In this document: positions 1-7,592 of the stretch, in pieces | Numbering within the stretch: position 1 is the stretch's first letter | Layout of the letters: the number at the start of each line of letters is the position of its first letter | NCBI RefSeq assembly: GCF_039536325.1 | Contig: NZ_BAAAYO010000006.1 | Span: forward strand, 372,001-436,000 | Length of the DNA: 64,000 nt | Reading direction: 5' to 3' | From: Paenibacillus_AB hodogayensis | Lineage (GTDB): Bacteria; Bacillota; Bacilli; Paenibacillales; NBRC-103111 | The notes under the pieces: generated by a model | The model's database searches: none | Seen by the model: only the letters and a program-made list of their open reading frames with translations | What the model was told of the DNA's origin: nothing | Position numbers and translations under genes: made by a program

Positions 1-2
1 GC

Positions 3-68
3 AGGGAAATCATCAAAGGAATTCATTTCCACATTGTCGAAATCAAAGAACGCAGAAGCTTAAAGTAA
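3..68 (+). CDS. C-terminal end of an unidentified protein (partial)
   Basis: An open frame enters from the left edge and ends at TAA 66-68, giving a 21-residue basic tail ending in RRSLK. It stops 12 bases before the next start, and the next gene's ribosome binding site lies between them, so the two are probably co-transcribed. The fragment is too short to assign a family. The frame choice rests on the close spacing and the lack of stops. Confidence 0.35.
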   Translation, partial: REIIKGIHFHIVEIKERRSLK

Positions 69-80
69 GGGGGATGACTA

Positions 81-317
81 TTGAAATACATCGAATTCGG
101 CTTGGGGAACACTTGGCTGATTAGGACGGAGACGGAGCTGGATGATGGCACCGAATATGAAGAAAAAGGTGTAGTTCGGCCTATAAGATTACAATCTATA
201 TACTTGAGAGTATGGATTGGAAAGACTGTACTCATAGTAGACTTAAGACAAGGTTTTAAGAGAAGCAAGAAGTCTCGATTTGCGATGAAGTTTATTATCG
301 GAATAACGAGTCGTTAG
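81..317 (+). CDS. DUF3977-like small protein
   Basis: A 78-residue protein starting at TTG 81 behind a strong AAGGGGG ribosome binding site (about 64-72). It opens with MKYIEFGLGNTW and an acidic run (RTETELDDGTE), continues with a VWIGKTVLIVD segment and ends in a basic tail. This pattern matches, from memory, the uncharacterised DUF3977 family of Bacillales. It has no signal peptide and no membrane segment, and its function is unknown. It directly follows the truncated gene at the window edge. No other start fits the family's N-terminus as well. Confidence 0.7.
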   Translation: MKYIEFGLGNTWLIRTETELDDGTEYEEKGVVRPIRLQSIYLRVWIGKTVLIVDLRQGFKRSKKSRFAMKFIIGITSR

Positions 318-368
318 CGGAAAACGAATACAGGCGCCCTCTTTACAAAATGCGGAAATCCATTTATA

Positions 369-385
369 TTTGTATGAGCAAACAA
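369..385. promoter_or_regulatory. MarR operator-like site upstream of marR gene (copy 1)
   Basis: TTTGTATGAGCAAACAA lies 34 bases before the MarR start at 419. It matches 15 of 17 bases of the site at 874-890, on the other side of the same gene. Both have TTTG and CAAA flanks around TGAGCAA, a loose dyad. Two near-identical copies before two neighbouring genes point to autoregulation plus control of the downstream gene. This is an inference from sequence alone. Confidence 0.55.
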
Positions 386-418
386 ATGTTTTGTTATCCC
401 GGAAATGAGGTTTTACCT

Positions 419-844
419 ATGTTGGACATTTATTTCAAAGAATGCTTGTACTTTACCGCGAATCGTCTCGGTCGGGTCATTACAAAGATGGCGGAGGACG
501 CCTTTGCAGCCAGCGGCTTGTCGCCGACGGCGGCTTTTCTGCTCATGGCGGTTTATGAGAAGGACGGCATTTCGCAAAAGGAACTAGGCGGCATACTCCA
601 TCTCCAGCCTTCGACCGTAACGCGACTTATTGAGAAGCTTGCAGCCAAAGGCTTGCTGTACAACCGCGTGGATGGGCGCTTGTCCTTGATCTACGTCACC
701 GACAAGGGCAAGGCGCTGGAGGATACGATCCACCAATGCTGGAACCGGCTGCGCGACCGGTACACGGCGATCTTGGGGGCCGCCGGCGAGGAGCTTTCGC
801 TCGATCTCTACAATGTCAGCGACCAGTTGGAAAAAAACGAATGA
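419..844 (+). CDS. MarR family transcriptional regulator
   Basis: A 141-residue winged-helix regulator. The family core is visible: an N-terminal dimerization helix, AFLLMAVYEKDGISQKELGG, the recognition helix region LQPSTVTRLIEKLAAKGLL and the wing YNRVDGRLSLIYVTDKGKAL. I chose ATG 419 (MLDIYF), because an upstream in-frame extension from 350 would run through the operator-like site at 369-385 and exceed the family's usual 140 residues. A second copy of the operator motif follows the gene at 874-890, before a DUF1772 gene. MarR proteins of this kind usually repress a neighbouring gene until a small ligand binds. The ligand here is unknown. Confidence 0.88.
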   Translation: MLDIYFKECLYFTANRLGRVITKMAEDAFAASGLSPTAAFLLMAVYEKDGISQKELGGILHLQPSTVTRLIEKLAAKGLLYNRVDGRLSLIYVTDKGKALEDTIHQCWNRLRDRYTAILGAAGEELSLDLYNVSDQLEKNE

Positions 845-873
845 AGCGCAGAACGGTTTTTTTTACATAAACA

Positions 874-890
874 TTTGCTTGAGCAAACAA
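874..890. promoter_or_regulatory. MarR operator-like site (copy 2) before the DUF1772 unit
   Basis: TTTGCTTGAGCAAACAA contains the near-perfect dyad TTGCT-TG-AGCAA. It differs from the copy at 369-385 at only two positions. It sits between the MarR stop (844) and the ribosome binding site GGAGG at 904-908. The matched pair makes the upstream MarR protein the obvious candidate ligand. Confidence 0.55.
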
Positions 891-915
891 CTAAAAAGAC
901 AATGGAGGCAATCAA

Positions 916-1050
916 ATGATTATACTCTTTGAACCCCATGTTCCCCATCGAAACGGGCTACTGAAGCTGCCGGGGTCAAGCCCGAAGATCGATCAAAGCC
1001 GCCAAAGCGGCCAGCGGACGGGAGGCCGACGCTTATGGGCAAATGGATGA
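916..1050 (+). other. Short open frame between MarR and DUF1772; leader peptide or gene remnant
   Basis: ATG 916 has a good GGAGG site (904-908) and opens a 44-codon frame starting MIIL that ends at TGA 1048-1050, overlapping the start of the DUF1772 gene by 16 bases. The product matches nothing I know. In related gene clusters an NAD(P)-binding NmrA-type protein with an N-terminus like MIL often sits between a MarR and a DUF1772 gene. This piece may therefore be the scar of an internal deletion that kept the original start and ribosome binding site. A translation-coupling leader is the alternative. Confidence 0.3.
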
Positions 1051-1517
1051 TCGGCATGACCTTCTTCTCTGCGCTCGGCTCCGGTCTGATCGCCGGCATT
1101 TTTTTCGCCTTCTCGGCTTTCGTAATGGCATCTTTGGCCCGCCTACCGGCCGAGCAAGGCATAGCGGCCATGCAATCGATCAACGAAACCATTCTCAAAA
1201 CATTGTTCAGCCCGGTATTTATGGGGACAGCTCTCCTCTCGGTGCTAGCGGCGGTTGTCTCGCTTTTGAAGTTCGGCGCGGCCGGAGCGCCCTACGTGCT
1301 TGCCGGAAGTCTTCTTTATTTGGCCGGCACTTTCCTCGTGACGATCGTCTTCAACGTGCCGCTGAACGACGCGCTGGCCGCCGTCGATCCCGGCAGCGCT
1401 GAGGGAGCGCAAGTATGGGAGCATTATTTATCCCGTTGGGTAGCCTGGAATCACGTGCGGACGTTGGCTGCTTTGGCCTCCCTCGCCTGCTTCATCCTCG
1501 CGCTGCGCAAAGGGTGA
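1035..1517 (+). CDS. DUF1772 (anthrone oxygenase-like) membrane protein
   Basis: A 160-residue integral membrane protein with about four hydrophobic segments: residues 7-33, 58-80, 86-106 and 143-157. Family hallmarks are the FFAFSAFVMASLARLP stretch, AAMQSIN, the NVPLNDAL motif after the third helix and the C-terminal WNHVRTLAALA motif. These define DUF1772, whose fungal members include anthrone oxygenases. The bacterial role is unknown. It starts at ATG 1035 within the short frame beginning at 916, so its translation is probably coupled to that frame. The MarR operator-like site at 874-890 suggests repression by the upstream MarR protein. Confidence 0.85.
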   Translation: MGKWMIGMTFFSALGSGLIAGIFFAFSAFVMASLARLPAEQGIAAMQSINETILKTLFSPVFMGTALLSVLAAVVSLLKFGAAGAPYVLAGSLLYLAGTFLVTIVFNVPLNDALAAVDPGSAEGAQVWEHYLSRWVAWNHVRTLAALASLACFILALRKG

Positions 1518-1526
1518 ACGGTTTCG

Positions 1527-1949
1527 TTATTTACTGCGGGCTTGGGGGACTCGGCGCATAAACCGTTCCGGGTCCCGCTCAAACCCGTATTGCTCATACA
1601 AGCCATGCGCATCCCGCGTTCCGAGAATCCCAGTCATCCATTCGTATCGCTCCGATCCGGTGATCGTCTCGATCAGCTTTTTGCCGATGCCCTGTCCTTG
1701 GTAATCCTCAAGCACAAACACGTCGCACAAGTAAAAAACGGTGGCACCATCGGTGACGATCCTTGCGAACCCGATCTGCCTGCCGTCATGGAACACGCCA
1801 TAACATTCGGAGTTGTCGATGGACCGGGAAATCCGCTCCGGCGTTCTCCGGCTCCCCCAATAGCTTCGCGCCAAGTAGTCCAGGACGACTTGTTTGTCGA
1901 TTTTGCTTTTGTCATCTGTAATGAGATAGTCCTTGTACCGAATTTCCAT
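1527..1949 (-). CDS. GNAT family N-acetyltransferase
   Basis: A 140-residue acetyltransferase with the GNAT order. It has strands YGVFHDGRQIGFARIV and FYLCDVFVLEDYQGQGIGKKLIE (the acetyl-CoA binding V-x-x-x-x-Q-G-x-G-I/K loop), then a C-terminal segment with GLYEQYGFERDPERFM. The start ATG 1949 follows GGAGG. It converges on the DUF1772 gene with only 9 bases between stops and lies 37 bases downstream of the P-loop gene on the same strand, so these two may be one transcript. The acceptor substrate cannot be told from sequence. Confidence 0.9.
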   Translation of the reverse strand: MEIRYKDYLITDDKSKIDKQVVLDYLARSYWGSRRTPERISRSIDNSECYGVFHDGRQIGFARIVTDGATVFYLCDVFVLEDYQGQGIGKKLIETITGSERYEWMTGILGTRDAHGLYEQYGFERDPERFMRRVPQARSK

Positions 1950-1986
1950 GAGCGTTCCTCCTTGAAGGCCAAGAGCGGCCCCATTC

Positions 1987-2547
1987 TTACAAGCGAAAGG
2001 TGTCCTTGATCAGGCTGGCCGTCTCCTCCGCACTTCTACGGGTCGTATGAATGCGGAGATAGTGCTCCTTGTTCAGTTCCCCCTCATAGGAGTTCAGCCG
2101 GTGCTTTTTCATCGTTTCCAGCAGATCCCGTTCGGACCATTCCGTATTTCGTTTGCTCGGCTTGTGCAGCAGACGGTTCGGGCTTATGTTCCGCTCCAGC
2201 CTTTCGTTCACATCGGCCTCCAGCTCGACCCAATATACCGTCGCCCCCTTCGATTCAAACAATTGGCTGACCCGCTCCAGGTAGTCCCAGTCGGCTTGCT
2301 GGTTGAACGACCAGACGAATGTGAAAATGAGCCCCGGCAAGCTGCTGTTCGCTACCGCTTCGAATATTTCCTGCCGGAACAGGCTGACCAGCCGTTTCCC
2401 TTCGGAGGAGCCATAGCTGAAAAAGGGTGTCACCAGCTCGATCGTCATATGGTTGTGGAACAGCTTCAATCCGGTGAGCTTCTCCAGCTCTTGCCCGACC
2501 GTCATTTTTCCGACCGCCTGGGGGCCGAAGAGAATGATCAACTTCAT
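1987..2547 (-). CDS. P-loop NTPase / shikimate-kinase-like small-molecule kinase
   Basis: A 186-residue protein starting MKLIILFGPQAVGKMTVG. The Walker A motif GPQAVGKMT is at residues 8-16, in the position typical of AAA_33, adenylate-kinase-like and shikimate-kinase-like proteins. A hydrophobic strand LPGLIFTFVW and an arginine-rich lid region (RLERNISPNRLLHKPSKRN) follow. No substrate-specific motif is recognisable, so the substrate is unknown. The start has AAGGAGG eight bases upstream. It sits just before the GNAT gene on the same strand. Confidence 0.78.
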   Translation of the reverse strand: MKLIILFGPQAVGKMTVGQELEKLTGLKLFHNHMTIELVTPFFSYGSSEGKRLVSLFRQEIFEAVANSSLPGLIFTFVWSFNQQADWDYLERVSQLFESKGATVYWVELEADVNERLERNISPNRLLHKPSKRNTEWSERDLLETMKKHRLNSYEGELNKEHYLRIHTTRRSAEETASLIKDTFRL

Positions 2548-2770
2548 GAGAGACGCCTCCTTTTTACAATTCTTGAAAATGGCTGCCGAGTCGCTCTTTG
2601 CATCCCGTCACAGCTCAGCCGTCGTCACGCCTCATTACGACTTCCAAATGTTTCCTACCATTATAATGCCGTCTCCCTCTGCCAACAACTGTTTTTTTCG
2701 CCCATTCAACCTCTGCCGGATATTGCCAAGCTAGCCCGGTCTGTTGTAGAATAACAGTCAAAACAAATTC

Positions 2771-2811
2771 TTTCCTTAAGGAAACATATTTTGATTAGGA
2801 AAACATATAAT
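2771..2811 (+). promoter_or_regulatory. Probable EAL-gene promoter with a palindrome and direct repeats
   Basis: The 2548-2856 gap holds a perfect palindrome TTTCCTTAAGGAAA (2771-2784) and a direct repeat AGGAAACATAT / AGGAAAACATAT, with TATAAT at 2806-2811 inside the second copy. The TATAAT lies 46 bases before the chosen EAL start. No good -35 hexamer is present at 17 bases, so an activator at the repeats is plausible. Nothing else is apparent in the gap. Confidence 0.45.
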
Positions 2812-2856
2812 TTGCCCGCCATGTATAAGTCACTTTCGATGAGGGAGGCCGTCCCG

Positions 2857-3594
2857 ATGAGCGATTTGTTGGTAAAAAACGACGTCCCTGCCGCGGTCCT
2901 AGCTAGCTGCTACCCGGTATTTCAACCTCTGGTTCAATTGGAAACGGGGGCGCCGGCCGGATACGAAGCGCTGCTGCGTTCCGCCGCCAGCGAGTCCCCG
3001 GAACGGTTATTCCGCACCGCCCGGGCGGGAGGCTTCTTGTACGAGTTGGATACCGGGGCCATCCGACAGGCGGTTTCCTGCTATTTCGGCGAAATACCCG
3101 ACCCTCGCCGCGCTCCGCTGCTGTTCATGAACATCTTCCCGTCAACGCTGCTGCACCCGTCGTTCGATCGGTTCATGGAAGACGATCTGTTTCGTCGTCA
3201 CCCGCCGTCCGGGCAAATGGTGCTGGAAATCAACGAAGCCCATGAGGAAGAAAAAATGTGGGATATCCAACTTCTGGGGGACAAAATTCGCGAGCTGCGC
3301 CGGCTCGGTTTTCTGATCGCGCTGGACGACGTTGGCTCGGGAGCGGCTTCCTTGAGAAAAATCGTCGAGTACGAACCGGATATCGTCAAGCTGGACCGTT
3401 ACTTCGGAAACCAATTGGCTGCGAGTCCCGGCAAGCAGAAGCTGGTTTCCCTGTTCGTCGACTATTGCTCGGGATCGAGCGGACTCGTGCTTGAAGGGCT
3501 GGAGGAGGCTGACGATTTGGCTATGGCCCGCCTGCTCGGGGTCCCGATCGGCCAAGGCTTTTTGTTGGGGCGTCCCGGCTCAGGTCGGTTTTAA
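2857..3594 (+). CDS. Stand-alone EAL-domain cyclic-di-GMP phosphodiesterase
   Basis: A 245-residue EAL domain with nothing fused to it. The active-site series is recognisable in order: GYEALLR (the EAL glutamate), MNIFPS (metal-binding Asn), VLEINEAHEEE, LDDVGSG (the DDFGTG-type motif), IVKLDRYF (catalytic Lys and Asp), VLEGLEEADDL (EGVE-type) and GQGFLLGRP. All acidic and lysine positions expected for hydrolysis seem kept, so it probably degrades c-di-GMP to pGpG in the cytoplasm. ATG 2857 was chosen over the longer frame from 2791 because GAGGGAGG lies eight bases before it. The palindromic promoter region upstream suggests dedicated regulation. Confidence 0.85.
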   Translation: MSDLLVKNDVPAAVLASCYPVFQPLVQLETGAPAGYEALLRSAASESPERLFRTARAGGFLYELDTGAIRQAVSCYFGEIPDPRRAPLLFMNIFPSTLLHPSFDRFMEDDLFRRHPPSGQMVLEINEAHEEEKMWDIQLLGDKIRELRRLGFLIALDDVGSGAASLRKIVEYEPDIVKLDRYFGNQLAASPGKQKLVSLFVDYCSGSSGLVLEGLEEADDLAMARLLGVPIGQGFLLGRPGSGRF

Positions 3595-3598
3595 AAAC

Positions 3599-3634
3599 AA
3601 AGACGACAGCCTTTGCGTTCGGGCTGCCGTCTTT
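3599..3634 (+). terminator. Rho-independent terminator after the EAL gene
   Basis: The arms AAAGACGACAGCC (3599-3611) and GGGCTGCCGTCTTT (3621-3634) pair with one mismatch five bases after the EAL stop. They are followed by a T-rich run. A second, shorter hairpin CCGGC-GTCC-GCCGG followed by CTTTTT (3705-3725) may act as backup before the opposing transporter gene. Confidence 0.7.
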
Positions 3635-3748
3635 ATCGTCTGTCTTTCGCATTCCTGTTTCTATGCTTTCTGCGGTTCCTGTCTTCTATCGTCTACTGAC
3701 GCATCCGGCGTCCGCCGGCTTTTTCTCTGCCCGGCTGCGAGCCTGGCT

Positions 3749-4972
3749 TCAATCCGAAACCGCCGTTTTTTGAAATCCGGTCTTACGAGGCTTCCGCACC
3801 AGACCGAAATAAGCCAAGAGCGCCAGCACGCTGCTGGCCAAAATGATCAGCCCCATGGGCACCGCCGTGTGCTCTCCGGCAATCCCGACGAGCGGAGACG
3901 TGCAGGCTCCAATCACGAAAGGCAGCAGTCCGAGAAACGCCGACGCGCTCCCGGCCATGCGGCTTTGCGACTCCATCGCCAAGGAGAAAGAAGCTGTGGA
4001 CGTCATCCCGATCGACGCCACAAAAAAGAACAGCGGGATAACGAGGGCGAACAGCGGACCGTGCATCACGATTACCGTCAAGGCCGTCAGACTGGACAGA
4101 ACGGACAGCAGCAGACCGACGACCAGAAACCGGCGTTCGGAAATTTTGTGGTTCAGGCGTCCGACGACCTGGGAGCCGATGATCAGGCTGATTCCGTTGG
4201 AAGCGAACAGAACGGCAAACAGCTGCGGAGACGCTCCGTATATGTTTTGGTAAATAAAAGGAGTTCCCGATACGTAGGCGAACACCCCGCCGACCATAAT
4301 GCCTTGCGCAAGCGCGTAGCCGGTGAACGTGCGGTCTTTCAGCAGCGTTTTGATGCCTGTCAGCAGCTCGCCGAAGTTGCCGGAAATCCGCTTCTCGGCA
4401 GGCAGCGTTTCCTTCAGGTTGAAGGTCGCGAGAATCGCCAGCACCAAACCGACGATGCTCAACACGATAAATACGCCGATCCAGGTCGTGAAGGAAATGA
4501 CGCCGCTGCCGGCCAAAGGCGCTATTAACGGGAACAAATTGTTCACCAGCATCAGCAGCGAGAAAAAACGGGTTAACGCCGGACCGCTGTACATGTCCCG
4601 CACGACAGCCCGCGAAATGACAATACCGGCGGAGGCCGCGAAGCCTTGAACGAAGCGCGCCGCTATGAAGCAGGCGATATTCGGCGAAATCGCGCAAACG
4701 AACGAAGCGATCAAGTAAAGAAGGAGCGAGAAAATAACGGGCTTTCGTCTGCCGTGAACATCGCTCAGCGGCCCCATAATAATTTGGCCGAGCCCGAGTC
4801 CGATCAAGCAAGCCGTCAGACTAAGCTGAACGAGGGAAGCCTGCGTTCCGAAATCGGCTGCGATCTGCGGGAAAGACGGCAAATACATGTCGATCGTCAG
4901 CGGACCCAGCGCGGAAAATGAGCCTAGAAGCAAAACGAGTCCGAGCCGCTGATCTTTTTTAGTTTTGTGCAT
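3749..4972 (-). CDS. Bcr/CflA-type MFS multidrug transporter
   Basis: A 407-residue, twelve-helix major facilitator. The N-terminus has the Bcr/CflA signature PLTIDMYLPSFPQIAADF with the helix-1 aspartate. The motif A loop is GPLSDVHGRRKPV between helices 2 and 3, and the helix-5 region (LIAPLAGSGV) is kept. Relatives export drugs such as bicyclomycin or chloramphenicol, or sulfonamides, by proton antiport. The substrate here is inferred only at family level. The start ATG 4972 has an AGGAG site upstream. It is followed, 37 bases past its 3' end, by the converging EAL terminator region. Confidence 0.9.
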   Translation of the reverse strand: MHKTKKDQRLGLVLLLGSFSALGPLTIDMYLPSFPQIAADFGTQASLVQLSLTACLIGLGLGQIIMGPLSDVHGRRKPVIFSLLLYLIASFVCAISPNIACFIAARFVQGFAASAGIVISRAVVRDMYSGPALTRFFSLLMLVNNLFPLIAPLAGSGVISFTTWIGVFIVLSIVGLVLAILATFNLKETLPAEKRISGNFGELLTGIKTLLKDRTFTGYALAQGIMVGGVFAYVSGTPFIYQNIYGASPQLFAVLFASNGISLIIGSQVVGRLNHKISERRFLVVGLLLSVLSSLTALTVIVMHGPLFALVIPLFFFVASIGMTSTASFSLAMESQSRMAGSASAFLGLLPFVIGACTSPLVGIAGEHTAVPMGLIILASSVLALLAYFGLVRKPRKTGFQKTAVSD

Positions 4973-5132
4973 GTTTTCTTTTTTCTCCTATCCGAATCTT
5001 CTATCTGTATCTTCTATCTCTATCTTTCGTTGACACGCGCCCCAATGGACACGCCCATCTCCTTTCCGCTGCTCCACATATCCGGCACCCTGCCGGTAAG
5101 CACTCTTTTTGCCCGCTGCATTAGTCGGTTCC

Positions 5133-5858
5133 TTAATGGAACGCCGCCCACAGCATCGAAACTCCCGAGCCGAGCAGGAGCAAGTCCAGCACGTAGCGGA
5201 ACGAGCTCAAGCTCATGCGCTGCACGATGCGTTTGGCGGCAAACGTGCCGAGCATCAATGACGATCCTACGATAAGGCCTTGCGCGATCACTTCCCCCGG
5301 CAGCGCTCCAAGCTCGCGGAACGTGACCGCTTTGCTTACATAGAGCGCTAACGAGCTGGCGGCTTCCGTGGATAGGAAAGCTCCTTTCATTAAACCGTAG
5401 GAAGAGAAGGCCGGAACGCTGAGGGGGCCGGTGGAGAGCACAATGCCGGTCAAGAAACCGATCACCCCCCCGGCGACGGAGAGCTGCCAAAGACGAATAC
5501 GCCTATTTTTGGCATCCAGCCAACGTTTGGCCGGAATCATGGCTAGAAAAAACAGACCGAGTCCGATATCGATCAGACGGACGGGCAATACCCACAACGT
5601 TCTGGCGCCGATCGCCGCCGCCGGAATCCCTGTAACGGAATATGCGGCGAAAGCTTTCCAGTCGATCTCCCGCCTCCAGGCGACCACTCTTGAGAAATTG
5701 GCCATAATTGCCGCCACGGCCATGATCGGCACGGCTTGCTTTGGACCGAACGTAAACACAAGAACGGGCAGCAGCATGATAGAGGAGCCTGTCCCGATCA
5801 CGCCGCTGATGGCTCCCGCCAACACTCCTATCAGCAACACAAATCCATAGGCTCCCAA
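5133..5858 (-). CDS. TauE/SafE family sulfite/anion exporter
   Basis: A polytopic membrane protein with about eight hydrophobic segments and the TauE/SafE repeat glycines: GVLAGAISGVIGTGSSIMLLPVLV in the first half and GGVIGFLTGIVLSTGPLSVPAF in the second. The family moves sulfite, sulfoacetate and other small anions. I prefer the TTG at 5858 because AGGGGGAG lies about eight bases upstream. A longer frame up to 5894 has no clear ribosome binding site. It faces no obvious sulfur genes, so the substrate is open. Confidence 0.82.
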   Translation of the reverse strand: MGAYGFVLLIGVLAGAISGVIGTGSSIMLLPVLVFTFGPKQAVPIMAVAAIMANFSRVVAWRREIDWKAFAAYSVTGIPAAAIGARTLWVLPVRLIDIGLGLFFLAMIPAKRWLDAKNRRIRLWQLSVAGGVIGFLTGIVLSTGPLSVPAFSSYGLMKGAFLSTEAASSLALYVSKAVTFRELGALPGEVIAQGLIVGSSLMLGTFAAKRIVQRMSLSSFRYVLDLLLLGSGVSMLWAAFH

Positions 5859-6166
5859 AGACAGCTCTCCCCCTGAAACTCCCGCTATAGCCAAAAACGG
5901 GTAACGGGAAAATCCGCTACAGGAATTATTTCCCAGCGGTTAGTCGACACTTTTATCCTTTTGTAACAGGAAACCGGGAACGGTTGTCCATGCATACATG
6001 AGGATTGTACACCTATATGCCCGCCGCGGCTAGTAGAATATTTTTATACGAGTGTTACAAGTACCAGAATAAGCGCTCTCTGTCGCCAGAGATGGAGAGC
6101 TTCATAATTCCGTTATTCCCGCCGATAGCCCCACCCGTTTCGTGCCGTTTGGCGGCGCCGCCCCCG

Positions 6167-6272
6167 CTATTCCGCCGGCTCCAGCTGCAAATACAGGCGG
6201 AGCGTGCGCTCCACCTCCGCCCTTACGATTCCCCAACGGCATGGAATGCTTGCCGTGAAGCGTCTGCTTCAT
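6167..6272 (-). pseudogene. Frameshifted 34-residue small protein, partner of the WYL-like gene
   Basis: An ATG at 6272-6270 overlaps the stop of the upstream WYL-like gene (ATGA). It opens MKQTLHGKHSMP, but the natural-looking continuation GIVRAEVERTLRLYLQLEPA, ending at TAG 6169-6167, is in another frame. Removing one base in the run near 6231-6239 would join them into a 34-residue acidic-amphipathic protein of exactly 105 coding bases. The extra base is thus either a real frameshift mutation or a sequencing error. A weak hairpin (6075-6100) follows. The rest of 5859-6166 shows nothing I can support. Confidence 0.45.
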
Positions 6273-6472
6273 CCGGTCCGCCTCCCTGCCGGGAATACGG
6301 CCAAGATGCGGTCGGCCGCAAACAGCCGGGGCGCGCGCTTTTCGCAGCAAAAGGCGCGGACCGTCTCCCCCCGGATACCGCGAACGATCACCGTCCGCCG
6401 GGTAATGCGGCCCTGCTTGTCGATATAAACCAGGTCGACCGTCCGTCCCACATAACGCTCCATATCCGCCAT
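6269..6472 (-). CDS. Small WYL-like domain protein, LexA-box-controlled
   Basis: A 67-residue protein MADMERYVGRTVDLVYIDKQ... built like a single small beta-barrel: VDLVYIDKQGRITRRTVIVRGIRGETVRAFC followed by a basic RAPRLFAADRILAV tail. This resembles the Sm-like WYL domain of ligand- or DNA-damage-sensing regulators, without the HTH part. I chose ATG 6472 because AAGGAGG lies about eleven bases upstream. A SOS-type LexA box lies 71 bases upstream (6543-6556), and the stop overlaps the start of the frameshifted small gene. WYL assignment is by pattern only. Confidence 0.6.
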   Translation of the reverse strand: MADMERYVGRTVDLVYIDKQGRITRRTVIVRGIRGETVRAFCCEKRAPRLFAADRILAVFPAGRRTG

Positions 6473-6542
6473 CCTGCCCGTTCCCTCCTTGACGTTCGGC
6501 GGCAAGCCGAAACAATCAGTCCGCTTCTCGCCAAACGATATA

Positions 6543-6556
6543 AGAACATATGTTCG
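6543..6556 (-). promoter_or_regulatory. LexA (SOS) box
   Basis: On the minus strand the site reads CGAACATATGTTCT, 13 of 14 bases of the Bacillus LexA consensus palindrome CGAACATATGTTCG. It is 71 bases before the WYL-like start and just downstream of an AT-rich stretch that can supply a -10 element (TATACT). The position suits LexA blocking the promoter, making the two small genes DNA-damage inducible. Confidence 0.75.
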
Positions 6557-6642
6557 CTTCTAGTATATACAATAAACGAACCTATATTCCGATTTCAAGT
6601 GGAAAAATCAAGATGCGCGTTTTTGCGCGTTTTCCCGAAGAA

Positions 6643-6693
6643 CGGAACAAAACCTTCAAACCCCGTCATAACGGGGATGAAGGTTTCGTTCCG
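6643..6693 (-). terminator. Long hairpin downstream of the GDPD gene
   Basis: A 51-base inverted repeat with arms built from CGGAAC, AAACCTTCA and CCCCGT pairing with ACGGGG, TGAAGGTTT and GTTCCG around a 4-base loop, only a few mismatches. It begins 22 bases past the GDPD stop. The following T-run on the minus strand is poor, so it may act as an mRNA 3' stabiliser as well as a terminator. Confidence 0.6.
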
Positions 6694-6715
6694 TTGCCGA
6701 TCCGGGCGGACGGCT

Positions 6716-7549
6716 TTATGTGACGCTACCGCTCCACGTGCGGGTGCACTGCAAAAACCGCGCCGGCTCGTCGGTCGCGAACCAGCGAAGCCCGAGATCG
6801 AGCAGCATATGGATGGAACGTTCGTCGAATTCGAACGGCAGCACTTCCAGATCGACGCCTGCGGCGGCTGTCTCCGCAAGCGTCTCGCGCAGAAACACCC
6901 GATCGATCGCGTACGGCCAATCGGAGTCCCCGTCATCGGCGGTTTTGCCGTTCAAATGCAGCTGTACCTGATCGAGCCCGTCGTATCCCAAGTCCCGCGC
7001 CTGTTCGGCATACGTCCGCTTGATGCGCTCCGCGCTCCCGCCGATCCACAGCATGCTTCGGACGTCCCGGGCGATCCGCTTCATCTGCTTGCAATTCGAC
7101 TGCTCATTATGCGTGAAGATTACCTGCCGGTTGACGCCGTACCGGTCGATCAGCCGCCCGAGGTCGGACAAATCGACCTGTTTCAGATCGAGGTAAGCGA
7201 GCCGCTCCGGCCGGCCCTGCATATCCTGGAACAGCTGCTCCAGAGATGGGATCGTTTCTCCCCCGAACCTCGGATCAAACTTGACTCCCGCATCCCACTC
7301 CGCAATCTCCGCGAAGTCGAATTCGGCGATGGGCCGGTCCTTTACTTTGTCCGGAGCGGTCGTCGTCCGGGCCGGCGTCTCGTCATGCAAGGCGACGATA
7401 ATCCCGTCCTTCGTCGTGCGTATATCGGCCTCCGGAATACCGCCGAGGCTCCAGGCGTAGCGGTTTGCCGCCATCGTATTGTCCGGAGCTTCGTTGGCCC
7501 CTCCGCCCCGGTGGGCTTGCCAGTATATACGGTCGTGTTCGCTTGCCAT
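6716..7549 (-). CDS. Glycerophosphodiester phosphodiesterase (GDPD) family protein
   Basis: A 277-residue TIM-barrel enzyme. The catalytic set is visible: HRGGGANEAPDNT at residues 13-25 (His plus the E/D-N-T loop), EADIRTTKDGIIVALHDE (metal-binding Glu/Asp and the second catalytic His), then LDLKQVD and a C-terminal WFATDEP replacing the usual GI-TD. Family enzymes split glycerophosphodiesters to glycerol-3-phosphate and an alcohol. There is no signal peptide, so it acts in the cytoplasm. The start ATG 7549 follows AGGAGGGA. Its neighbour upstream is a TarJ-like dehydrogenase on the same strand 43 bases away, so a link to polyol-phosphate or teichoic-type metabolism is possible. Confidence 0.88.
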   Translation of the reverse strand: MASEHDRIYWQAHRGGGANEAPDNTMAANRYAWSLGGIPEADIRTTKDGIIVALHDETPARTTTAPDKVKDRPIAEFDFAEIAEWDAGVKFDPRFGGETIPSLEQLFQDMQGRPERLAYLDLKQVDLSDLGRLIDRYGVNRQVIFTHNEQSNCKQMKRIARDVRSMLWIGGSAERIKRTYAEQARDLGYDGLDQVQLHLNGKTADDGDSDWPYAIDRVFLRETLAETAAAGVDLEVLPFEFDERSIHMLLDLGLRWFATDEPARFLQCTRTWSGSVT

Positions 7550-7592
7550 TCCATTCCCTCCTGTATGCGGTTTGGACCCGTCCGGATCGCGG

